A stretch of 64,000 nucleotides of DNA, taken from contig JAKJHU010000674.1 of the NCBI GenBank assembly GCA_022316685.1, forward strand, positions 62,001 through 126,000, read 5' to 3'. Of the stretch, positions 1 to 10,239 are shown piece by piece. The stretch comes from Progne subis subis. Taxonomy: Eukaryota > Chordata > Aves > Passeriformes > Hirundinidae. Position numbers and translations under genes: made by a program. The notes under the pieces were generated by a model. That model made no database searches and was not told the origin of the DNA. It was given only the letters and a program-made list of their open reading frames with translations. Positions within the stretch are counted from its first letter, which is position 1, and the number at the start of each line of letters is the position of its first letter.

Positions 1-207
1 AAGTATTGATATGATTACAATTAGCATGAATCATTTTCATTTAGCACATATTTATATTTTGAGATCAGCAATGTCCGATTGATATTGATCCTCAGCACAT
101 AAGTGCAAACTAATTAAATATGACAATCAAGACCCTTCATGGCTGACAAACAACCAGACTTTGTCCTCACCCCATCCCCACCATTTCCCCCATCCAAGCC
201 CGGGCAC
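1..207. repeat. Distal end of duplicated block A
   Basis: No gene is visible. Read on the minus strand, this stretch matches 45300-45450 and more weakly 48170-48310. All three share the order 'CATGAAGGGTCTTGATT' (or a variant), a short AT-rich part, then 'CAATATCAA' or similar. It is therefore repeat or duplication sequence beyond the CR1 end, not unique DNA. Confidence 0.5.
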
Positions 208-446
208 TCCTATGGATCAGGAGCAGTGTGGGCAGCAGGAGCAGGGCAGTGATTCTTCCCCTGTGCTCAACACTGGTTGGGCAGCACCTTGAGTTCTGTG
301 TCCAGTACTGGACCACCCAACTAGGAAAGGCCATGGAGGCGCTGGAGCATGTCCAGAAAGGGGAACAAGGCTGGTGAGTGGTCTAAGGTTGGACTTGATG
401 ATGTCCAAGGTCTTCTCCAACCTTGCTGATTCTGTGATTCTCTGAA
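208..446 (+). mobile_element. CR1 LINE 3' end fragment
   Basis: The sequence follows the familiar 3' end of avian CR1 in sense orientation. It has a run similar to the end of the CR1 reverse transcriptase frame (CAGTGATTCTTCCCCTGTGC, then TGTGTCCAG, then GAACAAGGCTGGTGA), followed by the 3' untranslated end with GATGATGTCCAAGGTCTTCT and terminal GATTCTGTGATTCTCTGA. CR1 copies are usually 5'-truncated, as here. The opposite-orientation relative in block B is at 43676. Confidence 0.8.
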
Positions 447-1522
447 ACCACCCTTGCAGCAGTTGCAGGATGAGCCCTGGGCCTCCTCTCCAGAAGGTCC
501 AGCAGCCCAGGTCCTCAGCTTCTCCTCACAGCCCCAAAGCCCATCCTGTCAGTCCTGCAGAGCCTCTGCAGCTCCTCCTCCTTGCCCAGAACAGGGAGCC
601 CCACAGCCAGACACAGCAGCCCAGATGTGCCCCCTGGCCTGTGGTGCCTCTGGCAAGGGAGCAGCACGGGCACTGCAGGAGGCTGCAGACAGTTCCTGAA
701 GCACTTGGAGGATGATCCTGCTCCCCAAGGACGTTCCCATGGTGCCAACTCAGGAACTGAAATGGGCACTGGGGCCAGGAAGAAAGGGCAGCCAGGGATG
801 GGCTGTTTGCAGGGGAGGGAACAGGGGTGGGCATTAGGAAGAAATTTGTACCAGGAGGAGTAAAGAAAGCCAAGGTGAAGGAAAGGAAATGCTGAGGGCA
901 GTTTGGGGGTGGCTGCCAGGCAGCCCTGGCTCTGAGCAACAACATCTGCAGTGGCACAGGAAACTCACAGCTCAAGGGAACAAACTTTCTGGCTGACTTC
1001 AGAGGCCACCACAAACCTGAGTGGTTTCCCTGCTGTCCCCCAGCCCTTCCTGGCCCCAGGGGCTGATGACGGCATTTGTGCTCCCTCAGGTTCATCTCCC
1101 CACACCAACACCAAGGGGGTGCTCACGCCTGCTCTGGGCAGTGCAAACAGGGGCTCCTGAGCCAGTGCTGCCATTTCTCTGCTCCTGGGCAGAGCTGCTG
1201 TGCTAGCACTGTGCTTCTCCCAGCTCTGCACACAGACATTGCTGCTGCAGCTTCAGAGAAGGGAAGAAAAGGGGGATCTCTGCAGAAAACTTTGCTGGGA
1301 GATCCTTTAGTTTGTTGAAAGCCACCAAGAGTGAGGCCCTCACTGACACTCTCTGTGGCCACAAGGATGGTGGAGAGAAACAAAATGAGAAATGGCAAAA
1401 ACAATGAGTATTCATGGTGAACAATATTGAAAAAGTAAAATAAGAAAATGAACCTCTAAAATGAAACCAGCAAGAAGTATCAAAGATGTCTTTTATTACA
1501 AGTGATTTGCAGAAACTGGCCG
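447..1522. repeat. OR 3'-flank unit of duplicated block A
   Basis: No gene is recognised. GC-rich DNA here gives overlapping open frames on both strands, but none has family motifs. The stretch from about 454 to 1240 is repeated in the same orientation at 52571-53280 and inverted at 43050-43670. These matches cover the CR1-proximal GAGCCCTGGGCCTCCTCT part and the ACTCACAGCTCA part. It behaves as the downstream flank of the OR duplication unit. Confidence 0.65.
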
Positions 1523-2452
1523 TCAGTTTAATGTTCCTAACGCCATCCAGTCATCAGTCTCCACACTGCAGCCTTGAGCTCCTGGTTCCTCAGGCTGTAG
1601 ATGAGGGGGTTCAGGGCTGGAGGCACCACCGAGTACAGAACTGACAGGGCCAGATCCAGGGATGGGGAGGAGATGGAGGGGGGCTTCAAGTGAGCAATTA
1701 TGCCACTGCTGACAGAGAGACCACAACCAGGTGAGGGAGGCAGGTGGAAAAGACTTTGTGCCGTCCCTGCCAGAGGGGATCCTCAGCACAGCCCTGAAGA
1801 TCTGCACATAGGAGAAAACTATGAACACAAAACAACTGAATACCAAACAGGCACTAACAGCCAGAAGTCCAAGTTCCCTGAGGTAGGATTTGGAGCAGGA
1901 GAGTTTGAGGATGTGTGGGATTTCACAGAAGAACTGGCCCAGGACATTGCCATGGCACAGGGGCAGGGAAAATGTATTGGCTGTGTGTACGAGCATTGAG
2001 AAAGGCCACTGGCCCAGGCAGCTGCTGCCATGTGGGCACAAGCTCTGCTGCCCAGGAGGTCCCGTAGTGCAGGGGTTTGCCGATGGACACGTAGCGGTCA
2101 TAGCACATGATGGTCAGGAGGGAATACTCTGCTGAGATGAAAAAGACAAAAAAAAAATAGTTGCAGTGCACACCCTGTGTAGGAGATGGTCCTGGTGTCC
2201 CAGAGGGAATTGTGCATGGCTTTGGCACAGTGGTGCAGATGGAGCCCAGGTCGGTGAGGGCCAGGTTGAGCAGGAAGAAGAACATGGGCGTGTGCAGGAG
2301 GTGGCCGCAGGCTACGGCGCTGATGATGAGGCCGTTGGCCAGGAGGGCAGCCAGGGAGATGCCCAGGAAGAGGCAGAAGTGCAGGAGCTGCAGCTGCCGC
2401 GTGTCTGCCAATGGCAGCAGGAGGAAGTGGCTATGGAGCTGCTGTTGGACAT
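1523..2452 (-). pseudogene. Olfactory receptor pseudogene, family-14-like (copy A)
   Basis: This was a seven-transmembrane odorant receptor (class A GPCR) for the plasma membrane of olfactory neurons. It starts at the ATG complementary to 2450-2452, preceded on the minus strand by a splice-acceptor-like TTTTTTTACAG, as is usual just upstream of the single OR coding exon. Visible motifs are LHTPMFFFL (TM2), MCYDRYVSIGKPLHY (end of TM3, with Gly where Cys is usual), FCEIPHILKLSCS (extracellular loop 2) and SYVQIFRAVLRIPS (TM5 to loop 3). The frame is broken by small indels near 2430, 2220, 2060 and 1780, each plain when compared with copies B and C, and the TM7 region is read out of frame. The motifs are typical of the avian gamma-c expansion. 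It is non-functional as read. Confidence 0.9.
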
Positions 2453-4074
2453 TTGCTCCTGATGGACATGAGATCTGTAAAAAAAGGAATCATGAAATAG
2501 TTCAGTTTGTAGAGGAATTTCGATATCCCAGCACAGCTTGGTGGCACTTTCCCCCCACTGCCTGCCCAGGGCTCTGCTGCCTGGAGCTGTCCCTGCCTGC
2601 AGCTGCTTCCCTGTGCCCAGGGCTGGGCCCTGCCAGTGCTGCCAGAGCCCAGCCCAGCCCTGGGGGCTCAGCTCTGCCCTGCAGAGCCCTCCCAGCTCAG
2701 GCACTGCCCAGGGGCAGCTCTGGCTTTGCAGGCTCTGATGGCAACCTCAGAGCAACCCTGAGGGGCTGGAAAAGCGACACTGGTGCTGCCTGCAAGGGAC
2801 CCTCTGCTGATTTCTGTCACTGCCTGGTTTATTAAGGTCTGAAGAAATTTGTTTGATTTTTCTCAACTTGAATTGAGAGATGAATATCTATGTGCAATTT
2901 CCCATCCAGGCAACCCAGAGCAGTAGATTAATAGAACAGGATAATTCCCTTTTATGCAGCCCCTGCTTTGCTGTGCTCCCTGTATAATCTTCTTGGAAAT
3001 GTTCTGCAGTTTAATGTCGTGCTGGGAGCAGTCAGCACACAAGGAAAACACTTCCACCTTACCAGCTGTCTCCTTCCACCCAGATCTTGTCCCCCAGTGC
3101 TGTGAGCAGCTCCCAGGGCTGGCTGAGAGCTGTCCCTGGCAGGCAGCAGAGTCCCTGGCCCAGCACAGCGCCCTGGGCTGCAGGACCCTGCTCTGCAGGA
3201 CAGCCCTGGGCACCCCTGGCTGCTCTCCACAAGAGATAATCAGAGAATGTACTCACAGAGTCTGTAGCATTGGGATGTTGCAGCTTTAGGAGATCCTGCA
3301 GGAGCTGCAGCTGCCTTGTCCTGCAGCCAGAGGTTCCTGTGTCAAGGGCTGGGAGTGATTCTCCCTCAGTCACTTCTCAGCTCCTTCCCAGCCCTGAGTG
3401 ATTGCAGCTCTCTGTGCCTGTGTGCTGTGCCCGGGTGGCTGCAGGCAGTGCCCCAGCCCTGCTGGGCTGGGAGAAGAGTTGCTCATCAAGAGAGATGTGT
3501 TTTTGAAGCTCTTCTTGGTTGCCAGGAGCTGCCTCTGTGCCAGGAGCCTGGCCCAGCTCAGCAGCACAGACACAGCACAAGGACTTTAATGACCCTCTTG
3601 GGCTTTGTGCTGAGGCCCTGAACATCAGTCCCTGAGAGGGAGCTGAAGAAACCTCTCAAGAATTCCAAGTTAGAACCAATCTCCAAAGTTTCTTGAAGTT
3701 TTAATGGGTGCCACTGAGGGACAGGACAGAGAAAGTGTCCCCAGGCCCCAGGCAGAGCAGAGAACTGGAGGCAGTGATGACAGGTGGGGACAAAGAGAAG
3801 CCAAGTCCTGGTGCCCTGGGGCACAGCAGCCTCTGTGCCACCAAGGGCTGTGAGGAGACACCTTGTCCTGAGGCCCTGGGGCCTCCTGGCACAGCCCCAG
3901 CAAGGCTGGGCACTGTCAGCCCCTTGTGCTGCCCTCAGCATCCCCCTCCATCCCAGTGGCCTCAAGGATGTGCTGGAAGGAGTCCCTGGGGAGCCTTGGT
4001 CAGCAATGGCCCTGGGGGGCTCCTGAATGCTCCAGGGACTGCAGGTTCTTCAAGGACTTTGGGTTTTGCTTTTG
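2453..4074 (-). repeat. OR 5' flank of duplicated block A
   Basis: This is the upstream region of OR copy A. It is repeated in inverted orientation in block B (about 39790-41150) and block C (about 60605-62215). Shared landmarks include GGGCTGGGCTCTGGCAG, the TGCAACATCCCAAT stretch, and the paired blocks around 3560 and 3700 (AACTTCAAGAAACTTTGGA on the minus strand). The open frames here are GC-driven and are not conserved as proteins between copies. It may include the untranslated first exon and promoter of the OR, but no splice site can be assigned with confidence. Confidence 0.6.
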
Positions 4075-4900
4075 CCTGGGACACTCTGAGAGGTTTGTGC
4101 AATCATGGCCTCCTAATATCTGCTTTAATTAGTCCCTTGAGAGGCTTTGTCAGTAACAACACTCAGTGGCTCCTTAATGCTTCAAGGTGCTTCAGTTAAG
4201 GTACTTGATGTTTCTCTTTAAAAACTGCCTCTGTGAGAGGTTTCTGCAATCATGGCCCCAATTATCTGCTTTAACAAGTCCCTTGGGATTCTTAGTCAGT
4301 ATAAAGACTCAGTGGAGCTCATTAATACTTCAGGATACTCAAGGTTTATTAAGGAACTTCTTTTTGACACTGAATCTGAGAGGTTTCTTAAATCACAGCC
4401 TCTAAGTTTCTGCTTCAATGAATCCCTTGAGATTCTTAGCCTGTAACAACACTCACTGGGCTCATTAATGCTTCAAGGTACCCAGAGGTAATTTAAGTAC
4501 TTCTTTGTGCCACTGTGTCTCTTAGAGGTTTGTGCAATCATGGCCTCCAATTATCTGCTCTAATGAGTCCCTTGAGAGCTTTGCATTGACACTCAGTGCG
4601 GCTCATTAATGCTTTGAGATACTCAAGGTTTTAAGGTACTTCGGAATTTCCTTCCCACACTGAGTCTCTGAGAGGTTTTTTGTGCAATTCTGGCCTCCAG
4701 TTCTCTCTGTCATGGAGTCCATGAGGAGCCTGTGTTGGGGATGGACCTCAGTGGGACACATTGAGGCATCAGACTCTGGGTTTTCTTCTTTCACTCCTGG
4801 AAAGGTTTGTGCAATCTCCTCTCAGGCCCTGAGGTTCCCGGACTCAACACCAAATGCACCACAGGGCTCATTAGGATCAAGCAAGTCCTGAAAAACCATG
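4075..4900. repeat. Tandem array, unit about 147 bp (about 6 units)
   Basis: The marker GCAATCATGGCC or a close variant recurs at about 4099, 4246, 4391, 4533, 4684 and 4810, giving a unit of roughly 145-150 bp. Each unit also carries variants of 'CTGAGAGGTTT', 'AGTCCCTTGAGA' and 'TTAATGCTTCAAGGTAC'. The same array occurs inverted in block C (59860-60605). Units are degenerate, so it is an old array. Confidence 0.75.
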
Positions 4901-5734
4901 GTTGTGCCTTGATTTCCCTCTGATCTGGTGCAGTTCATTAGGAAGTCTTTTTTCCTAGAGTTATGGAGAAATATTTCAAAGAGCTTCTAAGAAATCCACA
5001 TTCCTATTTTCATAGGTGAATTTTTCTCTTTAGAGCAGAGGTGATTGCAGCAGTCAGTGACTGATACTGATCCAGAGTCTCTCCTCAGATAGTCTGGCCT
5101 GGTCAGAGGAGCTGTGCCTTGAGGTCTGACCCAGTGTGACAACCTGCTCCACATTCCCCAACCCCATCCTGTTCCCCTCACTCACCTGGGACCTGCTTTG
5201 CTCAGGGAAAAGAGGGGCTTTGATCCTTTTTTAGCAATCTAAAACTCCTAAGTTTCAGGCAATCTCCTCAAGTGTGTGCCAAGCCCAAGGTGCCACCATG
5301 GGGTTCCCCTTCCCCAAGGCAGAACCATGCAAGGAATGTTCTAGACACCAAGGAAGTTCTGAAATAAACAAATTCAGAGTTGGTTGAAGGCAGATCTAGA
5401 CCAGCTCCTGAAGGACAGACAAGCTTTGAACTCCTTGCAGCTCAAAGCTCCAGGTGGGTTGTTGGGAGGTGTGTGAGTGAGCCAAGAGTGAGGGGAAGGG
5501 AAATGCAGAGAGCCCTGGCAGTGCTTGTGTGCAGACAGGCTGTGGGGAAGGGCCCTGCAGCCCTGCCCTGGGCCAGGAGTGAGGGTGGATCATCATCCCA
5601 ACCTGCCCTGGGCCATTGCAAGGGGCTGTGGCCATGGACACTGCACTGAGCCCACTGCTGGCTTTGGATCCCTCATCCCTTCAAGGTTCCTTGGAAAGCA
5701 CCCCAAGGACCCATTTCTGCAGCCAGGTTCCGTG
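4901..5734. repeat. Outer part of duplicated block A
   Basis: No gene is recognised. Segments around 5030-5090 and 5380-5740 reappear inverted at about 59625-59650 and 59170-59500. The clearest shared piece is GGGTGGATCATCATCCCAAC at 5583 against its complement near 59310. The A/C homology appears to end near 5745 and 59165. Confidence 0.55.
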
Positions 5735-5865
5735 GCCAGGGGGATGTGGGGGGCTGCAGGTGGTCAATGCCCCATCCCTGGAAACATTCAAGTCCAGCTG
5801 GGACAGGGCTCTGAACAATCTGATGTGGTGAAAGATGTCCCTGCTCATGCCAGGCCTGGACAAGA
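5735..5865 (+). mobile_element. CR1 fragment (short)
   Basis: 'GGTCAATGCCCCATCCCTGG', then 'CATTCAAGTCCAGCTGGGACAGGGCTCTGAACAATCTG' in degenerate form, then a 'CCCTGCTCATG' end. This is the CR1 3' region in sense orientation. The same stretch appears in antisense at 58440-58560. Confidence 0.6.
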
Positions 5866-7239
5866 GGCCTGAGTGAGGCCTGAACAGCAGGCCCTGAGCC
5901 AAAGGTGACCTCTGCATCAACCTTCCAACCAAAGGTTATCTTTGTATCTGCTCATTAGTGAAATATGCATGGTCATTAGCACTGTGATAATGCATCCACT
6001 CATTAGTGAGACATGTATTGACCTTTCTGTGTTTAGAAGCTGGATGAGGCCATGAAATCTGACATCTGGCTTTGTTTGGGGCTGGATGGTCAAAGTCACC
6101 TCCCTTGGTTCCTCCTTGGGCCCTGGCCAGGCTTTGGGAGGGACCCAAGAGGAGGAGGAAACCAGCTGTTCCTGCCCTAGAAGTGCTGTCAGTTTGTTTA
6201 TTCAGCACTATCAGAGCTGGGCCCTCTCCCAGCCAGGTTGGAGCCTCACCTGTGGCTGGAGGCACCTGCAGCAATTCCCAGTGTCCAGGAGTGGCTCTCC
6301 AGTCCTTGGCTGGGACAGCTTCCCCCAGCTGCTGTGTGCGTGTGGGTGATGGGAAAGTCTGAGGGGAACTGGTGATGGATCTTTCTCAATCCCTGCAGGC
6401 AATCTTTGGTAGTGATGGTTGGGTGCATTGCTGAGCTGCTCCTTTTGTGCTCCTTTGCTGCTTTGAGCTGTAGTAAATGACACTGATTCCTTCAGGTGGG
6501 GTCTGTAGTGCTGACCCTGCCCACTGGTAAAACCACACTGGCATACATCACACCAAAATGTCACTTTTTAAATGTAAATGAGAAATGCCATACAAAATTC
6601 CTGCATGGGAAGCCCTTCCCTAGAGCTCTCTGGCTCTGGAGTGGGCAGAGGTCTGAGCACCCTGCAAGCAGTGGGGCAGTCGGTTAAAAGAAGCTGAAAG
6701 AGTGGATGTATTAATATGGATCCAAAAATTGCATATGGAAAAGGGAAAAGGACTTGTGAATTTGGGTAGACGAGGGTGAATTTTGTTAACAGCACATTGG
6801 AAACAGCGCCAAGAGAAGGGACAATTGTTTTTGGAATGTTCCCACATGGAGAGACAGAAGAGGGTTTTAATGTTGAGTTCAGGTTCATTTCTGCAAGTGA
6901 TATTACAATAATAATAAAAAAATTAATACTAATAATTATATATAACACTATATATATATTTATATGCATAATTAAAAATTGATAATGTGAAATAAGGCTG
7001 ACAATGCTAATATTCAGCTTTGGCTGCTCAGGGATGTAACTCTAAAAACCCTACAGAAAAGGACTGGCCCAGACTGAAACGTCAGTGGTCAAATTTGTGA
7101 GATTGTATACAACGAATATAGGAGGAAGGGATGAAAGTTGTTATTTTTATACGGTTTGCAGATACTGTGATGCAGAATGCTTTTTCTATTACTGTCAGAA
7201 ATAAAGTGATGAAGACTTCTGTTTTTTTTATATCCCAGA
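5866..7239. other. No gene seen; AT-rich low-complexity part
   Basis: There is no recognisable coding sequence. Two short near-repeats of 'CTCATTAGTGA' occur at about 5950 and 6000. A strongly AT-rich, microsatellite-like patch lies at about 6898-6980 (ATAATAATAAA and TATATATATTTATAT). The region ends where the ERV-II LTR begins. Confidence 0.5.
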
Positions 7240-7501
7240 TGTAATAAATGAAAATGATTCCTGCTAATTGTAACTGTATTAATATTTTAGAAATATATAT
7301 TTTAGAAAATATTTTTATCAAGTAGTAAAGGAAAAATATATGTGATTATAGTTACAATGTAGATGGGCCCCTTGCCAGATGCTACACGAGAAAAATAAGA
7401 TACAGGATGCAGTTTGAGATAAGCAAGAGTTTCAAAGCTGGATTGGCCAAAGCTGGGACTACTCCAAGGTCCGGAGATGGGCCTTTTGCAGATGTTATGG
7501 G
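7240..7501 (+). mobile_element. ERV-II 5' LTR, first part
   Basis: It begins TGTAATAAATGAAAATGATTC and aligns to the 3' LTR start at 23605 (TGTAACAAATGAAAATGATTC). It continues through GATGGGCCCCTTGCCAGATGC and stops at ATGGG, where ERV-I inserted. The final ATGGG (7497-7501) is one copy of the ERV-I target duplication. Confidence 0.85.
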
Positions 7502-8154
7502 TGTCCTAGGGTAACTTTATGATGCTTGTATCCCCAGTCTCTTTCTGTTTGTGCTGTATATTGAGTCCTGTGCCTTTAAGACTGGTTCTAAGAGCAAGGA
7601 GAAGCGCGGAGTTTGTTTTGAGAAAACTGCCTGACTCCTCCACATTCTTCTCCGGACGGTGTTCGGCGGAGGCTTGGAGAGACTGCAGGACAGAGATCTT
7701 TTTGCTTTTAGTTAGTTTCAGCTAGCTAGGGCAGAGAAGTTCCCTGGACTGTTTTTTTTCTTTCTTTTTTCTTGGAACTGTTTAAACCTGCTCTGGACTG
7801 AAAACCCAGGGGAGCACTGGGGGCTGCACCTGCGGCCCACCGGGGCCTGGAGCTCGGCATTTTCCAGCAGCGCCGGAGGGACTGGGACTGAGGAGAGGAC
7901 TGAGAGAGAGCCGAGCTCCACCCACGGCAAGGACTTTCTCAATTTGCCATCTCACTCAGAAGGAGGTTTTATTGTTTCATATTATTCATTCTTTATACTT
8001 GTATGCACTTTATTTGTTTAGTAAAATAGTTTTTTCCACTTTTCTCCACAAAGGTTTTTTTTTCGGACTGGTTGGAGGGAGGGGCCACTTGGGTTTGCTT
8101 CCCAGAGGGATCCTATACAGGGGTTTTCCCCCAATTTGTCTCCAAACCAGGACA
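7502..8154 (+). mobile_element. ERV-I 5' LTR
   Basis: It runs from TGTCCTAGGGTAAC to CCAAACCAGGACA, so has TG...CA ends, and is about 653 bp. It matches 13495-14149 almost throughout. Differences are mostly 1-2 base indels, for example in the run after CTTGTATCCCCA and at TTCTCCGGACGGTG. It should supply promoter and polyadenylation signals; I did not assign a TATA box firmly. Confidence 0.93.
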
Positions 8155-8164
8155 TACCCTTAAT

Positions 8165-8182
8165 TGGCGCCTACTGCGGGGC
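8165..8182 (+). promoter_or_regulatory. ERV-I primer binding site candidate
   Basis: TGGCGCCTACTGCGGGGC lies 10 bases after the LTR end. The TGGCGCC start is complementary to a tRNA 3' end of the lysine-like type, but the remainder is not a clean match that I can recall. The tRNA is therefore left unassigned. Confidence 0.6.
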
Positions 8183-8272
8183 AAAAGAGAGTGGAAAAAA
8201 CTTGTATTACTATTAACTGCATTTTTTGTTGTTGTTGTTGTCCTTTGGGTAGGGATTAAACAGACAGTGGCC

Positions 8273-8623
8273 ATGTTGCTTCTTGAAGTCCTAACGTCTC
8301 TTAGAATAGAGTCTTTTCTGCATTTCTGTTCCCTAGGCTTTTTTGAGGTCTTAATACCTTTCTGGTCCCTAGGTTTGTTTTCCTACCCAGAAATAGCTCC
8401 AATATTGTCCTTAACATACAGCTTTTACACTAGGGATGCACAAATTAGAATAGTTATTTTGCTGGGTTCGGTGATTATGGCTTACAAGAAGCTTATAAAG
8501 ATACTGGAGTTTGTTCTGGGTATGTTCAGTTTATGGTTTTTCGTCCTACCCTGCGTCCTAGTTCCAGCAGCATGTTTTGGGGATTTATCAATAACTGCAC
8601 CCAGTTTGTTAGAGGAGGAGTAG
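8273..8623 (+). CDS. Hydrophobic open frame ahead of gag in ERV-I
   Basis: An uninterrupted frame of 116 residues lies in the leader between the primer site and gag, counted from the first ATG after the primer site (8273). The frame is open further upstream, back into the LTR (from 8072), giving 183 residues, and that extension includes a strongly hydrophobic stretch with FFVVVVVLWVG. The product would be rich in Leu, Phe, Val and Ile with several possible membrane spans, for example around FLHFCSLGFFEVLIPFWSLG and VLGMFSLWFFVLPCVLVPA, and an acidic end LLEEE. No family is recognised and chance cannot be excluded. It overlaps no other recognised gene. Confidence 0.35.
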   Translation: MLLLEVLTSLRIESFLHFCSLGFFEVLIPFWSLGLFSYPEIAPILSLTYSFYTRDAQIRIVILLGSVIMAYKKLIKILEFVLGMFSLWFFVLPCVLVPAACFGDLSITAPSLLEEE

Positions 8624-8777
8624 GGGATGAGGCTCTTCAGCCTCTTTTTTCCTTCTTCTCTTTTAAGTCAGTTACATCACTTTTGGAGAATGTTCAGGGT
8701 CTCCTGAATGTTAAAGACCCACCTCCCTGGTGTTTCACCTGGTGACTTTCCTCTATATGGCTTATAGCTTTTCTAGA

Positions 8778-10164
8778 ATGAGTCACACACTGCTAAACAC
8801 TGTAGGGCAGCAGATAGAGGCAAGGGAGCAGGGAGATAAATCAGTCACTCAGGCTGCAGCCAACCCCACAGCTATTCAGGCTGCAGCTAAACCAGACAGT
8901 GAGGTAAGACACCGGCAGTTGCTGCAGTAAAGAAGGGAAAGAAGCACACGGACAAAACCGATCGACCAGTAGATGATGATTCAGGTGAAGGATCCTCAGT
9001 GCCTCCTGACACCCAGTCGGAAGTCAAACCACCTGACACACAATCAGAAGCTGAAGCAACTGATGATACACAGTCAGAAGCTGAACCAACTGATACAAAA
9101 TCGGAAGCCCAACCAACTGGTACAAGATCGGGAGTCCAACCAACTAGCACACGATCAGAAGCCCAACCAGCTGCTACAAGATCAGGAGCCCAACCAACTG
9201 CTACAACATCAAGAGCCCAACCAACTGCTACAAGATCAGGAGCCCGACCAACTGCTACAAGATCAGGAGATACTATTGAGTCCTTTTCCCTGAAGGACCT
9301 TCGTGGCCTAAGAAAGGATTATACTCGACGACCTGATGAATCTATAATTAGTTGGTTAGTCCGTCTTTGGGATGCTGCAGGCGAGGCTACAATACTGGAT
9401 GGCACTGAAGCGAGACATCTTGGATCCCTATCACATGATCCAGTTATTGACCAAGAAATGATGAGGGAGGCTAGTCCTTGCAGTCTCTGGGAACGGGTCT
9501 TGAGAAGCGTGGCACAAAGATATCTGTGTGCCGACGATCTCTATCTGCAGCAAACTCAGTGGAAAACCATTGAACAAGGGATTCAGCGCTTGAGAGAAAT
9601 GGCAGTGGCGGAGATTGTCTTCTCAGATGACCTAAACACTAGGAACCCCGACTTGGTACCATGTACACCTGTAATGTGGCGAAAACTTGTACGACTTGGG
9701 CCACAAGAATACTCCTCTGCTTTAGCAATAATGAAGCGGGATGAGACAGAGGAGACTGTGCTGATATGGCGAAGAAGCTCCGAACATATGCAGATGCCGT
9801 GCATGGTCCAACACATGCAAGAATCGCAGCTTTGGAAACACAGGTGCGGGGATTAGCAGACAAGATAAAGGAGGATCTCAAAGAACTCAAGGAGAACATT
9901 CTCCAGATCTCTGCAGTACAAGTTAGGGGCTCTGGCACCACACGCAAACGTTCCCTAGATAGAGAGGGAAAAGGCATTCCACGAGCTAAGCTGTGGTCCT
10001 TCCTGCGTGATTGTGGAGAAAACATGAAAAGATGGGATGGAGAATCTACTGATGCTATGACACAACGGCTGCATGAATTGTTGGATGGCAAGACTGTGAG
10101 AGGAAGTTCTAGCAAGAAGGAAGCAGCTCCGGTTACCCAGGGAAATAGGGATAATCAGGCTTAG
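8778..10164 (+). pseudogene. gag: ERV-I gag (two frameshifts)
   Basis: The Gag structural polyprotein likely starts at ATG 8778 (MSHTLLNTVGQQ). A 1-base shift near 8900 leads into a Lys-rich stretch and then the repeat region 9003-9272. The central part (from about 9273) reads as a helical Gag body with SIISWLVRLWD and HDPVIDQEMM. A second 1-base shift near 9763 moves into the frame at 9766 (MAKKLRTYADAVHG), which has a coiled-coil-like helix (IAALETQVRGLADKIKEDL) and ends at TAG 10162-10164. I see no CCHC zinc knuckle, which is common for ERVL Gag. It is defective as read but only lightly damaged. Confidence 0.75.
9003..9272 (+). repeat. 27-bp tandem repeat coding a 9-residue repeat in gag
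   Basis: About ten copies of a 27-base unit are read in frame as variants of DTQSEAEPT and ATRSGAQPT. One copy has an extra codon. Later copies (about 9157-9268) are most alike, which suggests recent slippage growth. The product is a Thr/Ser/Pro/Gln-rich, probably disordered tether near the Gag N-terminus. Confidence 0.85.
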
Positions 10165-10239
10165 AGGGGCCCTGCCTCTAGCCAGGTAGAGGCTAGGGAA
10201 AACCGTGTTTTTTGGACTGTGTGGATTCGTTGGCCTGGC
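10162..10239 (+). promoter_or_regulatory. In-frame UAG with downstream stem: gag-pol readthrough signal candidate
   Basis: The gag stop TAG (10162-10164) is in the same frame as pro-pol, which stays open from 10165. Nine bases downstream, GCCTCTA (10174-10180) pairs perfectly with TAGAGGC (10187-10193) around the loop GCCAGG. That loop is complementary to CCTGGC at 10234-10239, so a pseudoknot is possible. Gammaretroviruses suppress a gag UAG with a pseudoknot a similar distance downstream; its use in this ERVL element is inferred. Confidence 0.5.

Noticed and set aside
2161..2835. 224-codon plus-strand frame opposite OR copy A
   Set aside because: It is the antisense shadow of the OR pseudogene and its GC-rich upstream flank, and a matching shadow appears opposite the other copies.
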